Shown one piece after another: positions 25,101 through 37,742 of a stretch of DNA of 64,000 nt. The notes beneath the pieces are model-generated. The model saw only the letters and a list, made by a program, of their open reading frames with translations, searched no databases and was not told the DNA's origin. This stretch comes from Davidsoniella eucalypti (taxonomy: Eukaryota; Ascomycota; Sordariomycetes; Microascales; Ceratocystidaceae): contig RMBW01000035.1 of NCBI GenBank assembly GCA_004009845.1, positions 62,001 to 126,000 on the forward strand. The letters are read 5' to 3'. The translations under genes and the position numbers were made by a program. Each line of letters opens with the position of its first letter. Positions within the stretch are counted from its first letter, which is position 1.

Positions 25101-28100
25101 CTTTGCTTTCCTTAGCCGTGACAGAGTTTTCCCTTGGGCTGTTTCTGTGATTCATCATAACTTCCTGATGGGACATTCCCATCTGATTTTCCCTTCGTCA
25201 AAGCGAGAGAAAACCCCCATGAAGAAAAACAGTCGTATCGACCAATATCTCTTCATACATCCACTGTTGCCTAGTCTTCGTTAAGCCCGTTTACAATATC
25301 CAGATGCCCAAGATCAGCAAACGAGATGCCTTCTCTGACTAGACGAAAACAGGAGGATGGATCGACAAAGACAGATAACTGATAAATAAAGAGGTCTCGG
25401 GAGCTGGCATATCCGCTTCTGATGCTCCGGGGGGGGCATCTGGAGAAATTCCCTCAAAGGGAAATGTTTGACTACGGGGAATATATGTAGATGCAACGAG
25501 AGGGGTGCCTTGGCATAGAAGGGCAATCTGATCGACAGAGGATCACATACAATTCATCGATATTCTTCCAAGTCGCCAGGACCAGGCCAGTTGGCAACAA
25601 CAAGGCGGTGCTTTGTGAGACTCACCAGGCTATTAGCTAGCGTCTATTCTTGACATTTCTTAGTGAGCCGTCTATTTTGCTTTGCTATTGGCATCACCCA
25701 TTGGCATCACCCTTGCCTATACAACTACCATATCCACTTACGACTCTCGTCAACGTGTAGCTCCTTTTAGACAGCCCAACGTCCCAGTTTTGCCTCCAAA
25801 TCAGCGGACGGCGAGACTGGGGAGCCTCGAAGCAGTCGGCGTTGGATACGATCGACAGCCAGGACGCTCCTCTCTGCTATTCCTCTCTATTTCCTTTTTT
25901 CTCCGCTCACAGCCAAGACAGCTTCCCTGGATGCTCCTCTCAGGCTACGGCTGCATGTTCCTCTTCCCAGACGTACTGTTCCACACCTACTCAGCATCCT
26001 GTTCGTCTTCTGCTTCGAGTATCCAGTTCCGGCAGATGAAATTGCACAGTATTAGCGTCACTGTTCTTAAGTGCTATCGTCTAGAAAATCCCTATGTGCC
26101 TCTTCCTGCCAGCAACGACTCAACAAGCACGGTTTTTCGTCTGGCATTCACACGTCCTTCTTACATGGGCCAAGATATTGGTGTTGTCCTAGAGTAACCT
26201 CTTCTCGGCTACCTTGCCTGTATGGACTTGTTTGGTAAAACTACCTAAATTACAGTTTTTGTCGAACACTTGTCATAGCCTTTGTTCTGTCAGACAAATG
26301 TTAGTGCTTAAGATCCGTTATTAAGTCTTGTAGGAATAAGAACAGACAACAAAAAGAAGATCAAAGTACGAAAAAAAAAAAGCACGACCATCCTCTTGCG
26401 CCTTTCATCTATGCATGTCTCGAAGGCCCCAAATCGACTTTTTAAGTTCTACTCGTTCTACTATCCGATAGTGCCGTTTGCTGAAAAGGCTACACAATAG
26501 ACTATATAGTGTATATGTGCCCATGCTTCAATTTATATCTCGAAAAAGGCCAAGTTCCCTTGGCCTCGAGGAGAAATGTTAGCAGATAGAACCCTATTTG
26601 CCATCTACTAGTATATGATATTTGTACACAGCTATCCAAAGTTTCAACACATGTACATGATGTATGTCCATTCAGTATGTCTCCTCCTAATTCCTTCCTT
26701 GCATTAGATCCGTAACCCAAGGTATTCTCTTATTTTGTTTCCGTCTCATCCTTCCTTCATAGTCCATCACTTACCTTGATATACGCTATAGCTTGGTCAG
26801 GCCGTAAAAAAAAACCAATGACGTTCATCCAGGTTCTTACCTACACCTTTCATTGTTAATTCTTCATTGTACCCTTATTGTATCTCTTCTCTCTTTATCC
26901 TTTCTGCTACACTCTATTCTCATCGTTCTTTCATACAATATTACGCAACGAACAAATCCTCCCCCAAACCAGGTCTTTGGACTGAGGATTCGGCTAGGCT
27001 TAGTAGTAAGTGGTAGTATTAACAGTTGGGCAGTAGCCGCTTTTTTTTGGCTAGAGAAGAAGGAGAAGTGTAAAGAATACCAAGATGAAAGGAAGCCCCC
27101 ACTAGAAACAAAGACCATCCGTCTTCTTTTTTTCTCTCTCTCATTATTATGCTTATAAGCTCGTGTAAATCTGTCTTCTATGAAACTCGACTTACAGGAG
27201 AAAACAAAAAAACGTCTGGTAGGATCTCAAGGACACGCCTATATTGGCCATGACGCTGCCGACTCGCCTATCGTTACGAACATGAACATAGTTTCGTTAA
27301 TTATGTGCTTTTGTGGCAACATGATTCTCAAGTGTAGGTCTATATTATCGTCTACATCAGCACTCCAGGATACACCCCTTCTCCTCATAGAAAGGCATCG
27401 ACTCGTCTATCCTGCTCCTCTCTTCTCTCCTTCTCTTGAGAACAATAAAACAAAATGGCGGTATCTTTGTAATAAGGCCCGATCGGTATACCGATGATCT
27501 CTGGGAGGCCTCGATACACAAACTGCGATATAAGCGTACGTATTTAGCCATACCGTGTATCTCCGGAGTACAGAGGGCAACAAATAAACACGGAAGTCAC
27601 ACTATCACAACGCTGGAGGCTGAAAAGAACGGGGAAAGGACTGCTAAGAGCGACGGGACAGGCCTATACAAGGGGCTTAACTTGCCCTTGAACTTGTACA
27701 TATACTATTAGTGGATAGATCAGCAGACACAGTGTAACTGTAACTATGCTTTCATTGTCTCATGGAACTATACATGATTCCGCTATTCATATAAGCATGA
27801 CAGTGCCTTTTTACTGCTCTGAAAGCTTCCTATTGGCTCTGGGGGGCAGAGTGATGGCTCTAAGCCCGGCAGTTCTAGGGGAGTAGGTCACCTTCATGCT
27901 TTCGTCCCCAGTTCATTTTGCTTTCAGAGACTATGCCAGTTAGTGATCAACAATGGCAAATAGGATCCTGGCCACATGGGCTGAACAGTCGGTAGCATCG
28001 TATGGTTTCATTTGGCTAGATTACTATGCCTCTCTAGTTTCTAGTGCGATGTGTGTGTGGCTATCCTATTGGTGTGAGGATTATGGATTGGGGCCGGTAT

Positions 28101-31100
28101 GATATGACCTGTCACCAACATGGTGTAGATTCTGTGGTGATGTCTTGAAACCAAAGCTTCAGAATTTGTAAGTAGCAGCAGAAGGAAATAGAGGATGGGC
28201 AGAGAAAAGAGGAGGGGGCGTAAAGATGTTGTGATATGCACGATTTCGCTCATGGAGGTGTAATCACATTCATATCCGCTGCCGGTCCGGAAACGAAACA
28301 CAAAGGTAAAGCGCAGAGTGCGAGTCAGTCCATATCTTTTGTCGTATGATTCACCTAGGCTTATGCGCGTCGAGGAACATAATAGTACTGATAGGCCGAC
28401 GACATGCATGTGTCCGGGCAGAATGTCTTGCCAAGCAAAAGACAAAAGACTGTAGATAGGCGGAAGGCAAAGCCTAGATGGCGTTTCTGTTCATTATGCT
28501 TGGCCGAGTAACATCAGATAAGTGCGCTAGATAGAAAGACGGAGCACTTTTCGGAAGGGGGGGGTATAGGCAAGTGTCACGCAACATCATAGCCCACAAA
28601 CTAGGCACTGCAGGAAAAACCAACACCCCCCTATAAAAACCTTCATATGGCAGTGATCTTTGGCAATGTGACAGTCGAGTGCTGGGAAAATAAGTGGAAA
28701 TAGCAGCAACGGACACAGAAACAAAGCGTTGGCCCAGCCTTTTATGAAGTGTTGTGCAAGCAGGGATCGCGTAGCTGCCAGTTGAGTTTCAGTCAGTCAG
28801 TGAAGGGAAAGAGAAAGAGAGTCATAAACAGAAGAGACAGAGACAAAAACATACAGATAGAATCTCCAGAAAACGAGAGGTCAAAATGAAAGCAGGTGGA
28901 AAAAAAATAATGACTAGAATAGTCGGTCTCGGTTTCCAAGTCCAATTTTTTTTTTTTTCGCCTACCATCCAGTCGTCGATCCTGAGCAGATGTCACCTTG
29001 CGTTTCTCTATTATCGATACCCACACTATATGTGTATCTGTATATATATACATACACATGTACAAGGTTATATTCACCGGTCGTCAACTTGGATTTCTCT
29101 GATGAGGAACTGCTCAGATTTGACGCTCACCTACAGCAAGAAGAGAGCATCACCCCCCTCTTCTTATTCCCTCAATGTCATATATCACTTTATACCTATC
29201 ATTGTCTAGGCAAGCTCCCTGGCCCGGACGGCCTATGATGACGATGAATCATACTAGCAGGTCTCCAATGGCACCTAGGTCTGTATGTTGCATGCGTTAT
29301 ATTGCATTCTTTCTCTATCTACAAAGGGAATACATGCCTCTCTACTCAACGTTGCATGCGTGTATATAATGGGGGTTTTCTCGTTGGCCACTTACGTAGG
29401 CCCTTTGGCTGCATTATCATGATCCATCTCCGATAGTATATGACACATTTTGTACATTCCAACGGGCAAAGGTCTTCCTATGAGTTGACTGTGCTGACTT
29501 AAGCCAACTAGATGTGAAGTAACAGTACGTAGTTCTATCAACGTTAGCTCACAAATAGGTGTCTTGAGTAAGACATCTGGTTCTCTTCTTCTGCCTTTTT
29601 CTTCTCTCCTTACAGCCTATAATGTAGTCTTGCCTACTAGGATCATCCTCGAGAACAGCTTCGTGGCCTCTTCGCTAGATACGACGAAGTTGCTCCAACA
29701 AGACAGAATGGAAGTGTAAACGTAAAAGCAAGATCCTTGTTTTTGCGTGCTATTTACAGGTAAGTGTACACCTAGTCAAAGCATTTATGTCACTACCAAA
29801 CTTACACCATGGCATTCTCAGCATCTACGTTTCAATACTACCCAGGCTATACTAACAATGCTTTGCTATGATATAATGTCCGTATCTTTTCATTTGAGTA
29901 AAAGCACGGACAAATACAATATCAAAGTCTCCTATCATTTTAACCACAGCACGAGGAAGAGCAATATAACCATAAATGCCTGATCTGGCAGTAAGACTTG
30001 AATCTTACGGACTACGACGGCAAATAGAAAGGAAGAAAAAAACATCCGACTAGTCTCTGTCTCTCTCATACATGATTTTACGCCCAGGAAAATCCCAAAT
30101 CTGAGCATCGAGTGAATCCAACAGTCCGAATCCAAAGCCAAATCCATTTGGGGTCTTCTAAGGCCACCCTAAGACAACACAAACCTGGTTTTAGCGGTTC
30201 ACTAATCAACTAATCATGTATCCCGATCTTCCTGTCTTCTCATCCATCCAGATAGAAATGTGATGGAAAAAAAAGAAACAGAAAAAGAGTGTGTCTTATC
30301 TACTATCTCGACTTGTTCCCTAGAATATCGTACTAGCAAATTTCACAACATGGGAACAAGAGATACGAACAGGCGAGTTAAGAAGGAGATAGAAACGATG
30401 TACCGTCTACCTGGTCTCAGGCTATATTGAGCAAAAAGAAAAAAAAAGAAAAAGACTTCCTCAGACGAACTACATTAATTTGGAATCAACCGGTACATTA
30501 TCCACGCAAAACCCCAGCAAGTCGGTCGCCGACTAGAGACGTCGATTTATTTCCATCATTTATTTTATTGTTAGGCGCAGTAGACTATACATATAGGCAG
30601 TTATCTTCTAGAGGCGAAGACTAAGAAAGGAATAAAAAATAAAAAATAAAAACATGGCCTCCGTACTACAAAAACCTACCATGTCACTCACGTCTCTCTT
30701 CCCCAGTATCATCAAGGTTTAACTATTTGAGTTTTTGGCTATGCTTTCCTCTCGCTGCTTTGTCACCAAGCCACACTCCGACTATGCCTGCTCGTATGTA
30801 TTAGGCCAAGTTGGTAGCAACAGCCATGTCCCAAGGTACGGTATCGTTGCTAGATGTTGGCCAAGGCTGATCTCTCTCTTCTTAGCCTGCCTGACCCCTG
30901 TGATTTCAGCCGCAAGACGGCTCCGCATATACATGGGCAATCTTCGCGGAGGGATCTCTTGGACAAGTTCAGGGTCTTGAACAACTCCAATTCTGAGATC
31001 ATGTACTGTGTTGCTCTTTTTGATGTTCTCAACATCTTCATATATCTTCATATAAAACATAACTACAATAGATATTAGATAGTCTTCCATGAACATATAT

Positions 31101-31426
31101 ACATACAGAACCAGGGTATATTTCCTCTCCTTAGACATCAGACGTTCGTAGCCTTTACAATACCCACCTGACATCACATATCAAGTCCTCACAGTTGGTC
31201 CATCTCGTCTTTTTTTCTTGATCCCCTGCTCAAAAGGCTACCATAAATCCCGTCAACCAACAAAGAAATCTGTCTAATATCACAAAAGAACCCGATATAA
31301 CCCCCTACGAAGATCCGATAATGCAGCTTAATCGTCAACTAGGGTTGTATAAAGAATTAGACACGAATCCATAAAATGAGCAATCAAGTTCTTGATAGCG
31401 AGTATGAATTGGAAGATATATATAGT

Positions 31427-31444
31427 TATATATATATATATATA
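31427..31444. repeat. (TA)9 microsatellite
   Basis: Nine TA units followed by an A-run, within the gene-poor block. Confidence 0.8.
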
Positions 31445-31578
31445 AAAAATTCAACAAACGAAAATGAAGATATGCCTTCATATATATCCAAAGACACTAT
31501 ATATACCGAGTTTTGCCTTTCACGATGTATCTTACTGGGTCTTTATACCAACTTTCTTTCCCTCCAACACAAACTACC

Positions 31579-31776
31579 TTTTTTTTTTTTTGCCACGGGG
31601 CTGAGACTTGATCATCAGGTTTAAACACAAAACAAAAGAAAAATAGACATAAATGTCAGGAGCACATATAATCCCTTCCAAGTCCCAGCTACCAGGTCGA
31701 TGTCCCTAAGATCAAGGTTCAAAGAGCCAAAAAAAAAAAAAAAAAAAACTTGGTCCCTAGTTAAGCACCCCCCCCC
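31579..31776. repeat. Homopolymer cluster T13, A20, C9
   Basis: Three long homopolymers within 200 bases: T at 31579-31591, A at 31729-31748 and C at 31768-31776. Such runs are prone to slippage and sequencing error, so exact lengths are uncertain. Confidence 0.75.
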
Positions 31777-32094
31777 AGCCAGTTTTCTTCCCTTCTCTTT
31801 TTCCTTTCTAACTTTCATATCTGTATATGGGATGTATTTAGATACAATCCTTGCCAAACTCAACTCATTCTTTGCTTTTCTTTCTTTTTAACAGCCACTG
31901 TTTTTCCACCAACTTCCACTGTGCTTACACCAATATACTTGATAATCATCATGTAAATCTCAAATTGTTTTTATATAGAAAATAAAATGGGTATCTTGGT
32001 ATTTCACATGCATATTACATAGTACTTAAATTTCACTCGTAAAAAATTAGTCTCTCGCCCCAATATACAGACCCTATTAGTGCATAACCTTAAT

Positions 32095-35064
32095 TCAGCA
32101 ACTAGGCCCCCCCGTCGTTTCTTGGTATCCCTTTGTCATGCCATACATATCAGCAAACCAATCAAAGTCACTACCAAAGTCAATCGGCATGAACCCATCA
32201 CCGATATTGGAATTCTGCGCCATCTGCGCTGCACCAATAGGAGCTCCATTGTTGCTGTATCCTGCCGTTGCGTTGCTACCGTCGAACGCTGATTCTGCAG
32301 GCGTCACTACGCCTACCATCGATGGTATCAGATGGCTCTCCCATGCCTTACGCATGTACTTGAGCGGCTTACAACTGCGTACAAACACGTCTCCTTCCGG
32401 CGCATCTACCACGATGCCAACAGCGTCAGGCACAGCCAAGAAATTTTGCTCGATCTTGTCGATGACTTGCAGCACGTCGAGTGTCGAACGCACGTAGTCG
32501 CGGTCCCAGCCCTTGTCATCAATGGTACTTAGTTTACACAATATACAGCAGTTGCGAAACATCTGGCACCAGATAGTGAAGGGCAGACACATGTACAGGT
32601 CGAGGGGTAGCTGGAAGAATAGGTCGAACCATTTCTTGACGGCTACGAAGCAACGACTAAGCATGGCAATACGCTCACTGTTGATCCAGGTTTCGTGTAT
32701 GGGAAGATCCCAGCAGCCGATTTCGTTGATAGCCATCTCGGCCGTGCTAAACACGGAACGTATGGCATCTATATATATATAGCGAGTCATGGGGTTGGTT
32801 AGTGGACTATTCCTGGGGCTACATGTTACTCGGGTTTGATGACTAACATTGATTTCCTGAGGACTGAGGCATTATGTTTTGAACATCCTGCAGGCGCTGG
32901 CGGAGCATATTATATTGCATGGTACGCATAGTAGTAGTCAGATCCGGTCTCTCGCTACGATCACTCACGTCTCGAGACGCTCTTATGGCCTCTTCGGTGA
33001 TAAGCTGGCATTTGACCATTATGACGAGCGTTAGATCGTGAGGGGACTGACGCTTAGAAACCAAATCATTGAGTATATCATCCATGTATGGCATCCATCG
33101 CATAGGCTGCATAGAGCCAACATGGAGAAATGAAGTCAAGCTTTTCAAATTAGTATCATATATTAACTTGCTCATATTTATGTTTCGAAAAAAAGTCACT
33201 CACCAAGATGCAATATAGTAGCAGCCCAACGTGGCGCGCTTTTCATCCATCTCTCGATCCGAGAAAGGCATTGGGATAGATTGGTTCGTAGTTGCTGGTA
33301 CGGGCGCAAGAGACATGACGCAGTCTCCCTGTGGTTTGCTCATGTTTACGACAGCAAGCATGGCTATGGCCATGTGGGCATACATGCACATGAACGGCTT
33401 GACGTTTTTAGCTAGGTGATAGTTGCTCCATGCTAGGTATACTAACAGTCCCTGCAGCATATCTAGCGAAGCTTCGTGGTCTACGAGTATCTGGTTGGCC
33501 ACCACCTCTCTGAATATCCTGCTCATCTTCAGCTGCACTGAGGAGACCTTGGAGCTAACCGTCATTATGGTGAGCCACAGGAAAGGTCGCTCGGATTTCA
33601 GGCGTGTCGTGCTGACATCATGCGGAATATATACAAATGGATAATACTGTGACTTTTCTGATCTGAAGTGGTTCAACATGTCGTCCTCGGCCCGCGGAGA
33701 AACATCGCGGGGCACCCATGACGGGATCTCGGCAGTTTGCGGGTTTTGATTCATGTTGTCTTGTAAAGAGGCCGTCAAGAACTCACGAGCGGGATTAAAG
33801 ATATTGGGCATGACGGCACGGCGTGCGGGTGGCGTGGAAGATATAGGCGACGTAAGCTGTGGTCCGGAGATGGGCACCGGGACATTTGCAGGAATAGTTG
33901 GTGGATCCCGAGGTGTATGGAGAGACGCTGACCGCTCATGGTGTATTGGTAGTGGTTGTTGCATAGAGGACATGTCTTGTAGTACGATGGGAGAGTTTCT
34001 GTGGCCTTGTTGTTGTGGGTGGTGTGATAAATGCTGTTGATTCTGGCTCTGGTATTGGCTCTGTTGTTGCGTCTGATGCTGTAGAACTGGTTGTGGATGT
34101 GAACGCCGAGATAGAGTTTCGTCAGCTATATATGGCGGTTTTGATTGAGGCGGCAATTCTTTGTTATAATGACCCCATTGTGAGTGTGTGGCCTCTGCTG
34201 GATGCCTGGGATTCATGAGATTTTCTGTCTTTGGAATCTGTCTTTCATGATGTGTTGTTCGGTTAATATTCGGTGAGTTTGTGTGGTTCGCCGACGATGC
34301 GGTGGCGCTAGCTTCAGCAAGATCTTGTAGTGTTGCTCGGCCAGGCGATAGTGCCGGAATCACCCCCAAACCGCCCTGTAGGCCGCCTGGACTATGTTCG
34401 GTAGTTGAAGACCCGGGAGTGCTAGCGCTGACGCCAGCTGTCGAGCCCTCGGCAGCTGATCCATTCGACTTTTGCTGCAGGAGGTTGACGAGGTTGTCTA
34501 GCTTTTCTTCTAGCACGGCCCGCGCTGACGCACGCGATGTTGTGGCGCGTTTGCGGACTCCGGTGGCGGGAGGACGGTGACAGCTCTTATGCAGTCGGTG
34601 GCATCTAGATGATAGTTGATCAGCATTAGACGGTAGTGCAAAGGCGGTAGAGAGTGGGAAGAAACACGGGTCACCGAGCGAGCAAGTTGCTGTCGGTTCA
34701 TATACTGTGATATACGGCTCTGCAAATCGGCACATGGTGGCCCAGTATAGCAAACGAGTCCTGTTAGGGAAATGTGTGATGGTCACCTTTGACATTCTCC
34801 GCTACCGGACGGTAGCATGCATTTCCGCTTAGTTTTGACACATTCGCCACACGCCTTGCCGTACGGCGCGGGAGAATAAGCCTCGGAGCCTGCGGGAGCA
34901 CCCGAGCCGGCAGTTGTAGCTCCAGTCGGAGTTACTGCGGTCGGGGTTCCATGAGGCGACATTGTGGGCATCTGAGACGAATCGACTCTTAGGGGTGGAC
35001 GCTGCGCTTCTGAGAGCGGCGGTGGGCTTTGTTGTGGCTCTTGCGGTTGTTGGTACGCCACCAT
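32095..35064 (-). CDS. Zn2Cys6 transcription factor
   Basis: Fungal binuclear zinc-cluster regulator, 881 residues by my splice model. Exons on the - strand are 35064-34787, 34604-33204, 33140-32848 and 32768-32095; introns are 182, 63 and 79 bases and the frame closes exactly. I start at the ATG at 35064. The first intron splits the zinc cluster; splicing restores a perfect C-x2-C-x6-C-x8-C-x2-C-x6-C with Cys72, 75, 82, 91, 94 and 101. The 63-base intron has a textbook TACTAAT branch site. A short leucine-rich coiled coil (about 116-135, VLEEKLDNLVNLL) follows, then a long Ser/Pro/Gln-rich disordered stretch, then an alpha-helical 'middle homology' region with the usual LGCYY...RWMPYMDD landmark. 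Nuclear DNA-binding regulator; target genes unknown. No biosynthetic cluster adjoins it. Confidence 0.9.
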
Positions 35065-37742
35065 TTGAACAGCCACTTCGGCTATGGGCGGGGCCGGGTT
35101 TCGGAGGAGGTCAATCGCGGATATCGGAGAGTGTCGTTCTGCGTGCTAGCGCAGAACGAGGGCCAAGAGTCGTGATTTGATTGGGCTTGTGTTTCGTGGT
35201 TCAGGGACGGATAGGCTGATCTGAATTCTTGGCACTTGCTCTAGAGAAACTGTGTCGCAGCCGATAATGCGGTAAAGCGGGATTGGGGAGTTGTAGGTGA
35301 TAGGTCGAACAATCAAGTGACACAGGCTGCCAGAGACTGCGGACTCCAGTGCACCAAGCAGGGCAACTCGGTGGTGAAATCAGTGGCAGAATCTAGCTCG
35401 GTAGAGACAGGGCAGAGATGATAATCGTGTGCGTCGAAGGGAGCGAAGTCCGCGATCAAGAAGCAGATGGATTAGAAGGTCGGTATCGATGGTGGCGGCA
35501 CCTGGATTGGTAGAGAGGAAGGCGACAATGCTGCAATGATAATAATGAGGATTCGCCACACTGTTGTTAGCTGAAATAATCAACAATGCAAGATAAAACG
35601 ACCCCCTACAAAAAGAAGTAAAATAAAAGTCAAGATGGCGGAATGCGACAAGCAAATCCCGTCGAGCTGTAAAAAAAAAAAAAAAAAAGTTTTAAGAAAA
35701 ATAAAACTAAAGGAATAAGTTTTTCGGCTCCGGTACGCCCTAGGAAAGAAAAAAAGAAGTCAAACCAGAGCTTGATTCCTCAATTCCACAAGGTTCTGTG
35801 CATGCTTTTACAGGGCACTTACTTTGCTCTGTCTTTTCCCGTTATCTAGCGATCGGCTTTGCGTCTAATTTTGGGCTAGGTTCCGGTTCGTCGCAAATGT
35901 AGTTAAGATTCTAATAACATAAACAGCGTTTCATTAAGTTCTGAGTATGTCACGTCAACCGGCTTGTTTCTTGGTTTATATTTTCTTTTTCCTTGATATC
36001 CATTCAGTTCACGGAACCATCCTAAATCTAGACCAATCGAGGTCCGATCGAATTTATCTGATTATCTCCTCTAAATTCTCGATCGTAGCTTCTTTTCGCT
36101 CTAATACATACCACATACTACGTATTAAGTATACTGTCAACATAAACTATAGCGAATCCGTTCTAGCTATTTCGGCCGACTCAATATCATCTATTGCTGA
36201 CACAGTCTCTTATAAACAACCACTGTCCTCTTATATCTCCATTACATATCAATTGATTTATAATAAGCATCGTCGCAGGGTCGCATTCAAAAAGTTCTAG
36301 AGGCTCAAATCGCAGCCTTTCGAACCGAAATAATGGAATTCTGCCACCCATCTTAGAAAGGAGCCGTCATAGCTGGAACTGCGGAAATCTAGAGCCGGAG
36401 TTTCCAGAGTCCGCAGCGCGTAAAATCCGCGAGGGAGAGCCGGAAATGATACACCTGTAGGGTTAGTCAGCAGCAGTCATCATTGCTATGTACTATCGTA
36501 CCGAACATCTTTAGCAAAAGACAAAGCCCTATTGCAGTTCCAAGAGAAGACGCAAAGTACCAGCTGTTATGATGACAATTCGAGGAATCATATGATATAA
36601 AACAGACATCTTCGTATCCTATCATGCAAATGTAGTTCGGAATTTCACCAGATAATTGTCTTGGCTAAGCAAAATAACCCAAATATACGCCCCAAGACTT
36701 TGACAGGCCTTGGCGATAGATACCAAGTCAATCTTCAAAATGTAGCTAAAAACGCCGGTCGGAATTCAGAAAGCAGTCCCGGGAGAAATAAAAAATACTG
36801 ACTTCATTTTCTCATTTATCGCCATGTATTTAGCTACGACCGTTTTCTTCATACTTTTATGTCAAACCGACATGTCGGACGAATGAATCAAGATTGTTAT
36901 CAAAGTATTGATTATCTAATGAACTTTAAATGAGCTTGGAAACAACTCAAGCGATAAACGACGTGATATCATACAATTTGATTCACGGATACCTTTTTGT
37001 TTCCATTGCTATCCATCGAAGTTAAGCTTGAGGTCTAAAGAAAAAAAAAAAAGAAAGAAAAAAAAGAAAAAAAAGGCTAGAACAGTAATTAGAGTAGGGT
37101 TACTAGCGGCAACCCTATCTTACAACGTACTTACAAATACAAATATGATAAATATGTAGCCCAGACCACGACACATAACTACATATGTACAGTATCACTT
37201 GAAAGATGAATTTCATAGATAAATAAATAGTTTAATTCACTATCTCGTACAGTGGTACATATCTCGAAAACGGCCGTTAAACTAAATAATAAAAGATGAG
37301 AAAAGAAAAAAAAGAAACTACTAACTGGCACTAGAAATAATGATGATAATGTAAAAATGAAACTGAGGGGGGATATCCAAAGAGCGAAGTAAAAGAAACA
37401 AGATAGAAACAAAATGGAGAGAATTTATCAGAAAATAATCTCCATGACATAATAACCCTGATCACCAACCAGACCATCATCTCATAAAATAAGCAGCCAT
37501 GACATGCTTCAATGAGAAACTAGAAGCCGATAGTCTTTTTTTTCTTTTCGGTGACACAATTCCCATCGGTCGACCCAAAACACACCAGCAGAAAACCAAA
37601 AAAAAAAACCCAAAAAAACGTATCGCTTCCCCGGCGCCATGAAAAGAAACAAAAAGAAATCCTCAAACGCAAGAAAAACCGCCAGAATAAACCCAATACA
37701 GAGAAGGAACATACCCAAAGACAAGAGGTGTTCCTTTCCAAC
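35065..37742. other. Intergenic, promoter of Zn2Cys6 gene and possible relic
   Basis: 35065 to about 35660 is the promoter and 5' leader of the leftward Zn2Cys6 gene, of moderate GC. An A18 tract lies at 35671-35688. From 35947 to about 36480 there is an odd patch: an ATG-started 117-codon AT-rich frame (35947-36300), then about 180 bases of clearly higher GC with broken frames, possibly a decayed element. 37040-37075 is an A-rich run. The right end is 3' flank of the coiled-coil protein gene. No intact gene recognised. Confidence 0.45.
35671..35688. repeat. A18 homopolymer
   Basis: Eighteen A residues in the upstream flank of the leftward Zn2Cys6 gene. Length may vary with sequencing. Confidence 0.75.

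Larger units (their letters stand above)
22104..32094. other. 10-kb gene-poor region with pyrimidine-rich patches
   Basis: I see no gene. The + strand is strikingly C/T-rich in patches (about 22440-22680, 24060-24350, 24740-25150 and 25860-26000), which makes long but meaningless frames such as 25682-26197. 23040-23460 is purine-rich. A cluster of homopolymers lies at 31579-31776, and a (TA)9 run at 31427-31444. The right end is the 3' flank of the Zn2Cys6 gene ending at 32095. Unannotated long non-coding transcripts are possible but cannot be shown. Confidence 0.5.

Noticed and set aside
25682..26197. 171-codon + strand frame
   Set aside because: Reads from TTG in pyrimidine-rich DNA, with composition rather than selection explaining its length. 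No motif, signal peptide or promoter support.
28886..29238. Overlapping + strand frames of 80-107 codons
   Set aside because: They contain a T-run and TA repeats, overlap each other in different frames, and show no conserved feature.
33753..34580. Glycine/cysteine-rich + strand frames
   Set aside because: Antisense to the Gln/Ser/Pro-rich region of the Zn2Cys6 gene, where repeated codons keep other frames open.
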